The translations under genes were made by a program, and so were the position numbers. From CAVSWT01 sp963782985 (GTDB taxonomy: Bacteria; Bacteroidota; Ignavibacteria; Ignavibacteriales; Ignavibacteriaceae), in the NCBI GenBank assembly GCA_963782985.1, contig CAWALU010000006.1:434001-498000 (forward strand): a stretch of DNA of 64,000 nucleotides. The letters run 5' to 3'. The notes under the pieces were generated by a model. The model was not told the origin of the DNA, searched no databases, and saw only the letters and a list, made by a program, of their open reading frames with translations. Shown here in pieces: positions 23,575-31,741 of the stretch. Position 1 is the first letter of the stretch, and each line of letters begins with the position of its first letter.

Positions 23575-24179
23575 TTATTTAGCCCACTGATATCTTGAAA
23601 AATGTTTTAGCTTAGCATTCTTAACCTCTAATACGCCGCCTTTAATTTTATATGTTAGACCTTCGTTCTCAATTATTTCTTTATGCCCATCATCGCTTAT
23701 ATAATAAAAGTCAAGTTTGCCGGGCTTTAATAATCCTAATTGATACAGCGTAAAGAGGTTTATTCCTGAATAACTTACATTAAGTTTTAAAGACTTATCA
23801 AATTGCATTTCTGGATAAAATTGAATGGAAGCAGTTTGGATGTCGGTTATAACTGTAATTTCTTTCGTTCCATCAAATGCGCCTTGGGGAATATTTAATT
23901 TCGCAATAGTTGTCATCATTCCCCATTTAGATAATTGTTCATTATTAATAATAATATCTCCGCCTTTAGCGCCGTTAATAACTTGAGTAATTTCTTTTGG
24001 AGTCGATTCATCTATTGTATTTAATCTAAATGTTTCTTTGTAATTTAATTTTCCAGACTTTGCAAATGTTTGCTCGGTAACCGGATTGTTTTCTGTTATC
24101 GGATTTTCTTTACAGCCCCATTGTAAGTGAAAATAATAGTCGCTAGATGATTAAAGCCAGTTTTAGAAAGTTTTTTCAT
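23575..24179 (-). CDS. Small predicted lipoprotein, one frame break in signal peptide
   Basis: The open stretch 23575-23919 extends upstream without stops to about 24120 (WGCKENPITENNPVTEQ..). An ATG at 24179 with a typical lysine-plus-hydrophobic leader (MKKLSKTGF..TIIFTY) lies in a different frame, meeting it near 24121; one missing base would join them into a lipoprotein signal with Cys in the WGC lipobox. The joined protein is about 201 residues. The mature part is beta-rich (GGDIIINNEQLSKWGMMTTIAK, FDGTKEITVITD, then SGINLFTLYQLGL), and I recognise no family. It may anchor to a membrane and belong with the downstream TPR gene, 36 bp away. A shorter gene starting at 23919 is the alternative reading, but it lacks a ribosome binding site and begins mid-domain. 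Confidence 0.65.
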
Positions 24180-24610
24180 TTTAATTCCCTATTAAAAAAT
24201 ATTTTGAAGAAATAATTTCATCCACAATAATACAAAGAGCATACCCAAATTTTGATTTGTAAAACCTACTTGATGCGAAGAAGTATCGAAAAAGATAGAA
24301 CAGCAAAAAATTACTGTACAAATAAGTAGTAATTACTTAAATTCTATATGATAGGAGATTAAATGGATGTGTTTTAATATGATAATTATTTATTGAATGG
24401 AGAGTATTAATTAAATGATATAGCAGTAAATAGTTTCCTTTAATTATCCAGACATTTATAATTTAATTAAATTTATAAAAAAAATGAAGTATTAATGGGA
24501 GTAAAAAATAATATTAATCGTGAAATAATTACTGAAAAATTAGTTGAAGAGTTATTAACAATCAAAAATGTATTTATTTGATAAAGAAATTATTCTCAAA
24601 TTAGGTTAGA
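24180..24610. other. Intergenic region, 431 bp
   Basis: Very AT-rich, between two minus-strand genes. The only open stretch is a 28-codon ATG ORF at 24495-24581 on the plus strand with no homology I recognise. No hairpin with a GC-rich stem, no RNA gene and no repeat seen. It should contain the promoter of the lipoprotein gene. Confidence 0.45.
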
Positions 24611-25177
24611 TTACTTAACAATTTGGGATATCGCTTTAAATTCCTCGGTGCCGCAGACGTTTAACATTTCAAATAAAACCGCTTCCGCTGTAGTGATTTC
24701 CGCGCCGTTTGATTTCATTCTTTCTAAAGCAATTTTATAATCTATCTCAGAGCGTGAGGAAATTGCATCAGCGCAAACATCCACTTGAAAATTATTTGCA
24801 AGCAAATCCAAAACCGTCTGCTGAACGCAAACATGCGCTTCAATTCCGCAAACTACAACTTGAGTAATTTTATTATTCATTAACCGATCAATAAAATTAC
24901 CCGCTCCATAGCAGCTAAAGCTCATTTTTTGAATAGGGCTTAATCCTTCTAATTCTTTTAATAAAGGCGCCGCAGTTTGCCCTAATCCCTTTGGATATTG
25001 TTCGGTATAAAAAATGGGAGCGGTTAAAGTTTTAAAGCCTTTAATTAAACGGATGGTTTTATCAACAACCAAATCTTTTTGTGCCATCACGTTTAATATT
25101 TTTTCTTGAATATCAATTAAAACCAGCGCGGTGGTTTCGCGATTTAAAATTTTTGGATTTCTTTTAATTGAAGCCAT
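24611..25177 (-). CDS. Isochorismatase-family cysteine hydrolase
   Basis: 188 residues, cytosolic. The isochorismatase-like fold is shown by ALVLIDIQEKI (catalytic Asp), the Lys-containing segment before SFSC, and VVVCGIEAHVCVQQTVLDLL with the nucleophile Cys in the HVCV motif. The family includes nicotinamidases and isochorismatases and many hydrolases of unknown substrate; single-domain bacterial members of this type (YcaC-like) are often uncharacterised. An in-frame ATG at 25222 overlaps the upstream gene, but the start at 25177 is preceded by AAAGGAG with correct spacing and is preferred. It lies 11 bp after the C39-like gene on the same strand, so it is translated from the same transcript. 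Confidence 0.88.
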   Translation of the reverse strand: MASIKRNPKILNRETTALVLIDIQEKILNVMAQKDLVVDKTIRLIKGFKTLTAPIFYTEQYPKGLGQTAAPLLKELEGLSPIQKMSFSCYGAGNFIDRLMNNKITQVVVCGIEAHVCVQQTVLDLLANNFQVDVCADAISSRSEIDYKIALERMKSNGAEITTAEAVLFEMLNVCGTEEFKAISQIVK

Positions 25178-25188
25178 TTTATTCTCCT

Positions 25189-26025
25189 TTAATAAATTGC
25201 GTCCATTCCATATTTGCCGCATGAGTACATCATTAATAGTGCGGCTAAATCAACTAAAGCTTTTTTTTGATCTTCTGTGTGAATTACTAAATCATAAACT
25301 TCAGCGACAAACTGCATGTTGTTTAAAATTTTTTTAAGTTCTTTATAAGTTGGCGTGCCGTGCCAATCGGCGACTTGCTTAACAATTAGTTTTTCATATC
25401 TTCTTAAAAACTCAGTGAAAGAAATTGTTTTTGTGGTGTGCAAAGTTCTTGGGCGGCAAATTGTAATTAAATCATTAAAGTAAGTGTCCCATTTTTCAGC
25501 TAAAACTAAGTTTCTATCACGCATAACATATCGTGCTTTAGCAAGAGAAAAATGGGCTTTAGTTCTCGGTTTATCCTTTGAGGTTAAAGCATAACCATCA
25601 TAACTAGCGTCTGCGGTTTCTTTATCAAAATATTTCCATCGTTTTAACAATTGATTAGCAGAATAAATTACAATTACCTTATCTAAAGCGCTGTCAACAA
25701 CAATAAATTTTTTTTGTTGTTCTGTAATAACAGTAAACCAATGTTCCCAATTATCTACACTTAAAATGCATGGCAGTCCTTGTTTCAAATGGCTACTTAA
25801 AGCTTTGATGGCTTCATCTGGAGTTTCCCGCCGGAAATATTTCATTTTGCAGTTGAAACTTTTAGCAGCTTTAGCCAAGCCAATCTCATCTGTCCCATAC
25901 CACCATGTGCTTCCGGCTTTTTTCCCAATAACTCTTTCATTTTCAAATCTTCCCAACATTACTAAAGCATATTTAAGTGCAAAGGGACCGCATTGATATT
26001 TATAGGGTTGGGGATAAAAGCTCAT
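25189..26025 (-). CDS. C39-like papain-fold cysteine peptidase protein
   Basis: 278 residues. The N-terminal 130 residues resemble peptidase C39-like domains: the catalytic Cys in YQCGPFALKYAL (residues 10-21), an oxyanion Gln just before it, His in WEHWFTVI (near residue 95), and Asp in FIVVDSALD. The C-terminal half has no family I recognise and is mostly helical. There is no signal peptide, so it acts in the cytosol. It is divergent from an ATP-grasp ligase 94 bp away and co-directional with an isochorismatase-like gene. C39-like or papain-fold proteins next to stand-alone ATP-grasp ligases have been described as parts of peptide or metabolite amidation and hydrolysis systems; that it does so here is inference. 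Confidence 0.75.
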   Translation of the reverse strand: MSFYPQPYKYQCGPFALKYALVMLGRFENERVIGKKAGSTWWYGTDEIGLAKAAKSFNCKMKYFRRETPDEAIKALSSHLKQGLPCILSVDNWEHWFTVITEQQKKFIVVDSALDKVIVIYSANQLLKRWKYFDKETADASYDGYALTSKDKPRTKAHFSLAKARYVMRDRNLVLAEKWDTYFNDLITICRPRTLHTTKTISFTEFLRRYEKLIVKQVADWHGTPTYKELKKILNNMQFVAEVYDLVIHTEDQKKALVDLAALLMMYSCGKYGMDAIY

Positions 26026-26119
26026 AAGTTATTTTTTTTTTGCTTTTAATTTAGCTAATGTATTTGAATTATTCATTATAGAATTTTGGCTAAAAATCAT
26101 TTTTACCTATTTTAAAACT

Positions 26120-27193
26120 ATGAAAGAAAAACTTAAAGTTGCTGTTGTTTTTAATGAAGCAAATCCTGAATTGTACATTAAAAATAAAGAGTTAGTAAAA
26201 CATGATTTAGATTTCATTCCCTACTTTGAAGTTGATGACTTAAACCCTATTGATGAATATGAAATTTTAGCCAAAAGACTAAGTAAAACCGGAATAAATG
26301 CATATACTTTAAATATTAAAGATGATATTCAAATATTAATTGATGATTTCAAAAAGCGCAAACCCGATGTTGTTTTTAACTTTATAGAGATTTATAAAGA
26401 AAATTCCCGCTTAGAAATGAATATTGTGGGATTGTTAGAACTTCTTCATTTGCCCTATACAGGGGCGCCGGCAATGTCGCTTGCTAATAGTCAAAGTAAA
26501 GTTCTGGCAAAAAGGTTACTTAAAACTCTGGGAATTAGCACTCCTAATTTTATGGTTGTAAAAAAAGCGCTGTCACACTATAAGCACGATTTAAAATTTC
26601 CACTAATGATTAAACCTGCCTTTGAAGATGCAAGTGTTGGAATTGAAAATGAATCGATTGTGGCAAATAATAATCAGCTTAAAAAAAGAATTAATTTTGT
26701 ATTACATCATTTTCTTCAACCCGCTTTAGTAGAAGAGTTTATTGAAGGGCGTGAATTAAATGTTGCAATTATGGGAGATGAAAAACCAAAAGCGCTTCCC
26801 ATAAGCGAAATTGATTTTTCAGAAATGCCGGACCATCTGCACAATATTGTAAGCTACCAGGCAAAATGGGACCCCGACCATGAAGCGTATCATAAAACCA
26901 TCCCTATTTGTCCAGCCGAACTTCCAATTGAAATAGAAACCAAAGCAAAAGAAATTGCCGTTACTGCATTCAAGGCGATGGGCTGCCGGGATTATGCGCG
27001 GGTTGATATGCGGCTTTCAAAAGATAACAAGCTGTACGTTTTGGAAGTAAACCCTAATCCTGATTTAACTGAAAGCGCCGGTTTTATGCGCTCCGCCGAA
27101 GCTGCGGGTTATACGTACGCCGCCGCTTTGAAAAAAATTATTAAGCTGGCTTACAAAAGAGGGAAAAAGCAAAAACTGCATAAAGCCTTTTAA
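26120..27193 (+). CDS. D-Ala-D-Ala-ligase-like ATP-grasp enzyme
   Basis: 357 residues. An N-terminal Rossmann-like domain (VAVVFNEAN, then KPDVVFNFIEIYKENSRLE) is followed by an ATP-grasp domain with the phosphate loop region (DASVGIENESIV), the ATP-binding EEFIEGRELNVAI, and metal ligands in RVDMRLSKDNKLYVLEVNPNPDL. The residues for ADP-forming carboxylate-amine ligation are all visible. It is longer in the front than canonical Ddl and lacks Ddl's usual cell-wall neighbourhood, so it is probably a paralogue making another amide bond rather than D-Ala-D-Ala. Its divergent partner is a C39-like protein gene. The last codons overlap the convergent HAD gene by 4 bases. Confidence 0.85.
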   Translation: MKEKLKVAVVFNEANPELYIKNKELVKHDLDFIPYFEVDDLNPIDEYEILAKRLSKTGINAYTLNIKDDIQILIDDFKKRKPDVVFNFIEIYKENSRLEMNIVGLLELLHLPYTGAPAMSLANSQSKVLAKRLLKTLGISTPNFMVVKKALSHYKHDLKFPLMIKPAFEDASVGIENESIVANNNQLKKRINFVLHHFLQPALVEEFIEGRELNVAIMGDEKPKALPISEIDFSEMPDHLHNIVSYQAKWDPDHEAYHKTIPICPAELPIEIETKAKEIAVTAFKAMGCRDYARVDMRLSKDNKLYVLEVNPNPDLTESAGFMRSAEAAGYTYAAALKKIIKLAYKRGKKQKLHKAF

Positions 27194-27969
27194 ATTTTAT
27201 TTTTTAATAAATCTATAACTTCGGTAAGATTTTGCGCTTCAAAATCAGGATGAAAAGAAGAGTTTTGCGGTAAGGGATATTTTGTTTTTCCGGTGTAAAC
27301 TAACACTCCAATTCCGCCGATATTTTGCGCTGCGTAAACATCCGTTTCTAAATCGTCGCCTATCATTATAAACGGGAATTTTTCTTTAAAACCAAGCTGT
27401 TCTATTGCGGATTGAAAATATAGCGGCGAGGGTTTGCCAATTAATTTTGCTTCTATATCGGCGGCGTATTCAATTGCGGCAATGTATGAACCGGCGTCTA
27501 ACGCTAAATTTATTCCATCCGGTTTCCAGAATTTATTTTTCTGCATCGCAATAAAATCATTTCCGCTTTTTACCTTTCTAAAAATTTCGTTTAAAATTTG
27601 CGGCGACCAATCTTTGCCTAAATCTCCGACTAAAACCGCTTCCGCTTTTTCATCATCAATAAATTCTAAAAATTCTTTTTTGATTTCTTCGCTGCAATAA
27701 ACTGAAACTTTAGTATAATTTTTTTTGATATAATTTAATGCGGCATCAACCGCCGTTAAGATGGGAATATTTATTTCAAAATTATTTTCAGTAAAAAATT
27801 TTTTAATATTTTTTGATGTGTGTAAAGTTGAATTGCTTACAATTATTGCGTGTACATTTTGAGAGTAGATAAATTCAATAAATTTTTCCAAATCTTCGGC
27901 AGGCTTGCCCCCGATTTTTATAACGCCGTCAAAATCAATTAATACTGGAATGTCGCTTTTTATTTTCAT
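27190..27969 (-). CDS. HAD-superfamily phosphatase, class IIA (NagD-like)
   Basis: 259 residues, cytosolic. Motif I is LIDFDGVI (residues 11-18) with nucleophile Asp and the general-acid Asp two residues on; motif II Ser/Thr lies in AIIVSNST; the class IIA cap follows; motif III Lys is in KLIGKPSPLYF; motif IV is MIGDDLETDVYAAQNIGGIGVLV. The order matches NagD/PGP-type sugar or nucleotide phosphatases. The substrate cannot be predicted. It is convergent with the ATP-grasp gene, overlapping by 4 bases at the 3' ends, and follows a terminator of the B12 unit, so it has its own promoter or reads through. Confidence 0.87.
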   Translation of the reverse strand: MKIKSDIPVLIDFDGVIKIGGKPAEDLEKFIEFIYSQNVHAIIVSNSTLHTSKNIKKFFTENNFEINIPILTAVDAALNYIKKNYTKVSVYCSEEIKKEFLEFIDDEKAEAVLVGDLGKDWSPQILNEIFRKVKSGNDFIAMQKNKFWKPDGINLALDAGSYIAAIEYAADIEAKLIGKPSPLYFQSAIEQLGFKEKFPFIMIGDDLETDVYAAQNIGGIGVLVYTGKTKYPLPQNSSFHPDFEAQNLTEVIDLLKNKI

Positions 27970-27971
27970 TT

Positions 27972-27997
27972 AAAAAAAAGGCGATTTGCATCGCCTT
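27972..27997 (-). terminator. Rho-independent terminator of the btuB-DUF6580 unit
   Basis: On the minus strand, stem GGCGAT / ATCGCC with a four-base loop, followed by a run of eight T. It lies 7 bp past the DUF6580 stop codon. Confidence 0.85.
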
Positions 27998-28003
27998 CAA
28001 TAA

Positions 28004-28534
28004 TTATGTAGTTGCTTCTGCCAGCATGGGAAGTTTTGATTTAACTATTTCAAAAATTCCAAACATCAAACCAACGTAAAATAAATCGCCGAGTAATGTG
28101 TAGTGAAAAAATGGAACGGCTGCCAAATAACATTCAGCCAAGCCTGCAAGGTTTGAAGAATAGATTCCGCCAACCGTCCACATTGCAAAATTTGTAATTA
28201 CAAAAAATAAAACTGAAGCAGAAATAGACGCGAGAAAAACATTTGTCAATTTTACTTTATTAATCATTAACATTCCGATAACTACCATTAACCCGAAGCT
28301 TAAATAAACCGACCACATTGTGGCGTGAAAGCCAAGGATAAGATCCGTTAAAAACATTGCGGCAAAGGGGACTAAAAATGCCAAATATTTTTTTGAAAAA
28401 TACGCGCCTCCAAATAACGCCATTGCGCCAATTGGAGTAAAGTTTGGGTAATGGGGAAGCAGCCGAATAAAAGCGGCTAATAATACTAAACCGACTAAGG
28501 TTAAAAATCGCGGTGAAATTAATTTTGAATTCAT
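28004..28534 (-). CDS. DUF6580-type membrane protein, putative vitamin B12 transport component
   Basis: 176 residues with five to six TM helices and short loops (PRFLTLVGLVLLAAFIRLLPHYPNFTPIGAMALFGGAYF; AMFLTDLILGFH; a final helix VGLMFGIFEIV). The pattern 'NFTPIGAMALFGGAYF' is typical of the DUF6580 family, annotated as putative transport proteins and resembling ECF-type substrate-binding S components. It lies 86 bp downstream of a btuB-like gene that is headed by a cobalamin riboswitch, so co-regulation by B12 is expected. The natural inference is an inner-membrane cobalamin or precursor transporter working after BtuB. No ECF ATPases are in this window. RBS AGGAGAA precedes the ATG. Confidence 0.75.
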   Translation of the reverse strand: MNSKLISPRFLTLVGLVLLAAFIRLLPHYPNFTPIGAMALFGGAYFSKKYLAFLVPFAAMFLTDLILGFHATMWSVYLSFGLMVVIGMLMINKVKLTNVFLASISASVLFFVITNFAMWTVGGIYSSNLAGLAECYLAAVPFFHYTLLGDLFYVGLMFGIFEIVKSKLPMLAEATT

Positions 28535-28620
28535 TCTGTTCTCCTAATAATTTTTAAAATTTAATTTTCAATTCAATTGATTAAAATATAATTAAAATAA
28601 ATATGTATTTAAATTAGTTT

Positions 28621-30567
28621 TCATAAGTTTAATTTAAAACCAGCATAACCGGATAAACCGGCTGTTCCGAATCCAAATATTTCTTCGTATTCAACGTCAA
28701 ATAAATTTACAACTCTGCCGTATAGCTGCAGCATATCTATTAATTTATAAGTCATTGAAATGTTTACCAATGCGTAGCTTTTTAATTTTATGCGCTCAGC
28801 GGGGAATTTAGAAAAATCTTTATCATCTCTTTCGCCGATATATAAAATTTCAAAATCAGAATTCAAATCTTTTAAAATATTATAATTTACATTTAATGCA
28901 ATTTTATTTTGGGGTCGTCTTAGCAAAGGCAAATCGGCATCCGTTATATTGGCGCTTTCATCTTGTGTGTGTGTAAAAGTGTAATTGATTTTAATTTTTA
29001 AATCTTCTATCGAATTTATAGTTGAATAAAATTCTAAGCCGTTTGTTTTTGCTTTATTAATGTTTATCGTTTTAAAGTTTTCATCAAACCCGAATAAATT
29101 TTTGTAGGCGTTATTAAAATAAGTTAAACCGAAACTCAATTGCTCTTTCCAAAAATATTTTTCGACTCCTAAATCCCATCCAAAACTTTTAACGGGCTTC
29201 AAATTAATATTGCCGTAAGCAGGATCATATAAATAATAAATTGAAGGAGCTTTGAATCCTGTTCCGGCGGTTGCTTTAATTTTTATTCCGATTTGTTTGA
29301 AGAAATATGCCGGCGCAATTCTATAGGTTATTTGCGAGCCGAATTTTTGGTGATTGTCATATCTTAAACCAACGCTGTTAAAAAATGAATTATTAATATT
29401 CAATTGGTTTTCTAAATAAACGCCGCTGGTTCTCGCGCTGTTTATAGGCAGCATGCTTGAAAATGGAAATGAAGATGAATAAATAAAATATTCAGAATAA
29501 GCTCTTTCATTTTCAGTTTCTAAACCAAGAATAAATTTATTGTTATTAGAAAGTTCAAGAATATTTTGAAGATCAAGTTTTAATTTATTTCCATCGTAAA
29601 AACTTTTTGAAGAGGACGGATTATTTAAGGTAGAATCATAACTGTATTTTCTAACATTTTTGAAATAAGATATTCCAACTTTTTGTTTTAACATACCGCC
29701 AAAAGAATTAACAACAGCTTCCATTCTAAAAGTAGATTCTGTTAATTTGTAAACGTAAGTCGGGTCGTCTCCAAACGCTCCCCCAAATTGATCATAGTCA
29801 GTATTCGCGTTATTGTATCGATACAAAACATTTAGGTTTAATTTCTCTGAAAAATCAATTCCCAATTTTGCATCTGCGCTGTAATTTGTTGTGCCGTCCT
29901 TTTCCGTGTTTCCATATTTTGAATATGCGGAAGAAAATCCGTCAGACTTAAATTTACTTCCATTCAAATTATAATTAACAATTCCTATACTTCCGTTAAT
30001 TCCACCATTAGCGCTATAAGTATTAAATGAGCCGCCTTCCGCCGACAATGAAAATTTTGTTTTGCCCTCTCCCTTTTTTGTAATAATATTAATTACTCCC
30101 GAAAGCGCATCGGAACCGTAGAGCGTGCTTTGAGGTCCGCGCAATATTTCAATTCTTTGAATGTTATCTGTCGTGAGCGTTGAAAAATCAAAAGTGTTTG
30201 CAGGGTCATTCGGTAAATTAACTTCAACGCCGTCTATCAATACTAAAGTCTGATCATTATTACCGCCGCGAATGTAGGCTGACGCGAGCATGCCGGCGCC
30301 GCCTTGCTGGGTTATGTAAACGCCTGGTTCATCTCTTAGTAAATCAAGGACAGTGGTTTTATTTTTTGCTGCAATTTCTGCCGAATCGATAACTGAAATT
30401 GAACTTGCAAGTTCTAAAGTTGAGGTTTTTATTTTGGTGGCTGTTATAACTACATCGGAAAGTTTGTACATATTTACTGAATCAGTTTTGCCGAAGGTAA
30501 AATCTTGCGCATTCAAAAAAGAAGAAAAGACCGAAAAGAAAAAAATGATCAGAAAAAATTTGTTCAA
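28621..30567 (-). CDS. btuB: TonB-dependent cobalamin receptor BtuB-like
   Basis: 648 residues, outer membrane. Signal peptide at about 1-20 (LNAQ); a TonB-box region followed by the plug (DVVITATKIKTSTLELASSISVID, then VLDLLRDEPGVYI, RGGNNDQTLVLIDGVEVN, IEILRGPQSTLYGSDALSGVINIIT), about 40-170; then a 22-strand-type barrel with conserved TonB receptor motifs such as GTGFKAPSIYYLYDP, ending GYAGFKLNL. The length and plug are typical of BtuB/vitamin-type receptors. The cobalamin riboswitch directly upstream (about 120 bp) gives the substrate: vitamin B12 or a cobinamide. It leads a two-gene unit with a DUF6580 membrane protein. Confidence 0.9.
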   Translation of the reverse strand: MNKFFLIIFFFSVFSSFLNAQDFTFGKTDSVNMYKLSDVVITATKIKTSTLELASSISVIDSAEIAAKNKTTVLDLLRDEPGVYITQQGGAGMLASAYIRGGNNDQTLVLIDGVEVNLPNDPANTFDFSTLTTDNIQRIEILRGPQSTLYGSDALSGVINIITKKGEGKTKFSLSAEGGSFNTYSANGGINGSIGIVNYNLNGSKFKSDGFSSAYSKYGNTEKDGTTNYSADAKLGIDFSEKLNLNVLYRYNNANTDYDQFGGAFGDDPTYVYKLTESTFRMEAVVNSFGGMLKQKVGISYFKNVRKYSYDSTLNNPSSSKSFYDGNKLKLDLQNILELSNNNKFILGLETENERAYSEYFIYSSSFPFSSMLPINSARTSGVYLENQLNINNSFFNSVGLRYDNHQKFGSQITYRIAPAYFFKQIGIKIKATAGTGFKAPSIYYLYDPAYGNINLKPVKSFGWDLGVEKYFWKEQLSFGLTYFNNAYKNLFGFDENFKTININKAKTNGLEFYSTINSIEDLKIKINYTFTHTQDESANITDADLPLLRRPQNKIALNVNYNILKDLNSDFEILYIGERDDKDFSKFPAERIKLKSYALVNISMTYKLIDMLQLYGRVVNLFDVEYEEIFGFGTAGLSGYAGFKLNL

Positions 30568-30689
30568 TGAAGTTACTCCGAAAACTATTGGTGATAGTAA
30601 CTTCGTGGGAGTTGTGAATTTTAAACGAAATGGAAAATTTGAAATTTCGTTAATCCAACCTTGCCCGCGAAGGTTGATTATTTTTATTT

Positions 30690-30807
30690 ATGGCAGGTCT
30701 CCTGGCTTGGCTGGTTATTAACCAACTATACAGTTGCGCGACAGCGCCGGATTTACACCGGACTTCCCTATAATTCCCGTTGCTATTTTTTAGTCGGGAC
30801 ACCATAA
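30690..30807 (-). promoter_or_regulatory. Cobalamin (AdoCbl) riboswitch
   Basis: Read on the minus strand, the region holds the hallmark elements in order: GGGAA..(T)GGTG-type core written as GGGAAGTCCGGTGTAAATCC, then GCTGTCGCGCAACTGT, then the B12 box AGCCAAGCCAGGAGACCTGCC (split here for length: AGCCAAGCCAGG + AGACCTGCC). The element lies about 120 bp in front of the BtuB-like gene. Binding of adenosylcobalamin would repress the btuB-DUF6580 unit. The exact ends are estimated. Confidence 0.93.
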
Positions 30808-31066
30808 AAAATTTTTAAGAACTGTTTGAAAATAAATTGAATAAAACTTAATTCAAAATTTGTAAATAAGATTTACGGTTTAAATTGATTTTATAATCTT
30901 TATTTGATAATTTTTGTAACAAAAATGAATATATCAATTTCAAAAAAAATTCTGTCCGTTGAAACATTTCTACAAAAACATAAAATTATTTTTTAAAGGG
31001 GAGATTGACATTCCCAATTGATTTTAATTCTAATGTAAATTTATTTCGTTTTTAAAGGAGAATTGT

Positions 31067-31738
31067 ATGGGTTGGTTTCTAAAATTTATTGATTCTTCAG
31101 TGGGGAAAAAAATCATTATGGCGCTCACCGGTTTATTCCTCTACTTCTATTTAATCGTTCACTTAATTGCAAATTTATTTTTATTAAAAAATGACGGCGG
31201 CGATGCCTTCAATGCTTATGCGGATTTTATGAGCAGCGGAAGCAACATTCCCGTGCGCATAATTGAAATAGTTTTGTTTTTACTTTTCGCTTATCACATA
31301 ATTGACGGCATTCGTCTTTGGTTTAAGAATAACAGCGCCAGATCAGTTAAGTATAAAGTAAACAATGCATCTGCGAACAGCACATTCTTTTCGCGCTTTA
31401 TGATTTACAGCGGTGGAGTTGTTTTAATATTTTTAGTTATACATTTAATGGATTTTTTTATCCCGCATAAATTTGGTCACCCAATGGAAACAATGTATGA
31501 ATCGGCTATACTTAAATTTAGCTATCCGGTATATTCGTGGTTTTATATTATATGTATGATTCTTCTTGCCTTCCATCTTGTTCACGGATTCCAAAGCGCT
31601 TTTCAATCTCTCGGTCTTCGGCACAAAAAATACACGCCGTTTATAAAAGCGTTTGGGGTTTCATTTTCAATTCTTTTGTGCATTGGGTTTGCCATCATAC
31701 CCTTATATTTTTTATTTACGAATATGGGAGGGAATTAG
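31067..31738 (+). CDS. sdhC: Succinate dehydrogenase / fumarate reductase cytochrome b subunit
   Basis: 223 residues with five TM helices (KIIMALTGLFLYFYLIVHLIANLF; IVLFLLFAYHIIDGIRLWF; VVLIFLVIHLMDFF; FYIICMILLAFHLVHGFQSAFQSLG; SILLCIGFAIIPLYFLF). His residues inside helices (VHL, YHIIDG, IHLMDF, FHLVHGF) are the likely ligands of two b haems. It is the single-polypeptide class B anchor (B. subtilis SdhC / W. succinogenes FrdC type), so no SdhD is needed. RBS AAAGGAG precedes the ATG. It is 3 bp upstream of the flavoprotein gene. It would carry electrons between the Fe-S subunit and quinone. Confidence 0.93.
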   Translation: MGWFLKFIDSSVGKKIIMALTGLFLYFYLIVHLIANLFLLKNDGGDAFNAYADFMSSGSNIPVRIIEIVLFLLFAYHIIDGIRLWFKNNSARSVKYKVNNASANSTFFSRFMIYSGGVVLIFLVIHLMDFFIPHKFGHPMETMYESAILKFSYPVYSWFYIICMILLAFHLVHGFQSAFQSLGLRHKKYTPFIKAFGVSFSILLCIGFAIIPLYFLFTNMGGN

Positions 31739-31741
31739 AAA

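Noticed and set aside
24495..24581. 28-codon plus-strand ORF in the 24.2-24.6 kb gap
   Set aside because: Short, no ribosome binding site and no recognised homology; could occur by chance in AT-rich DNA.
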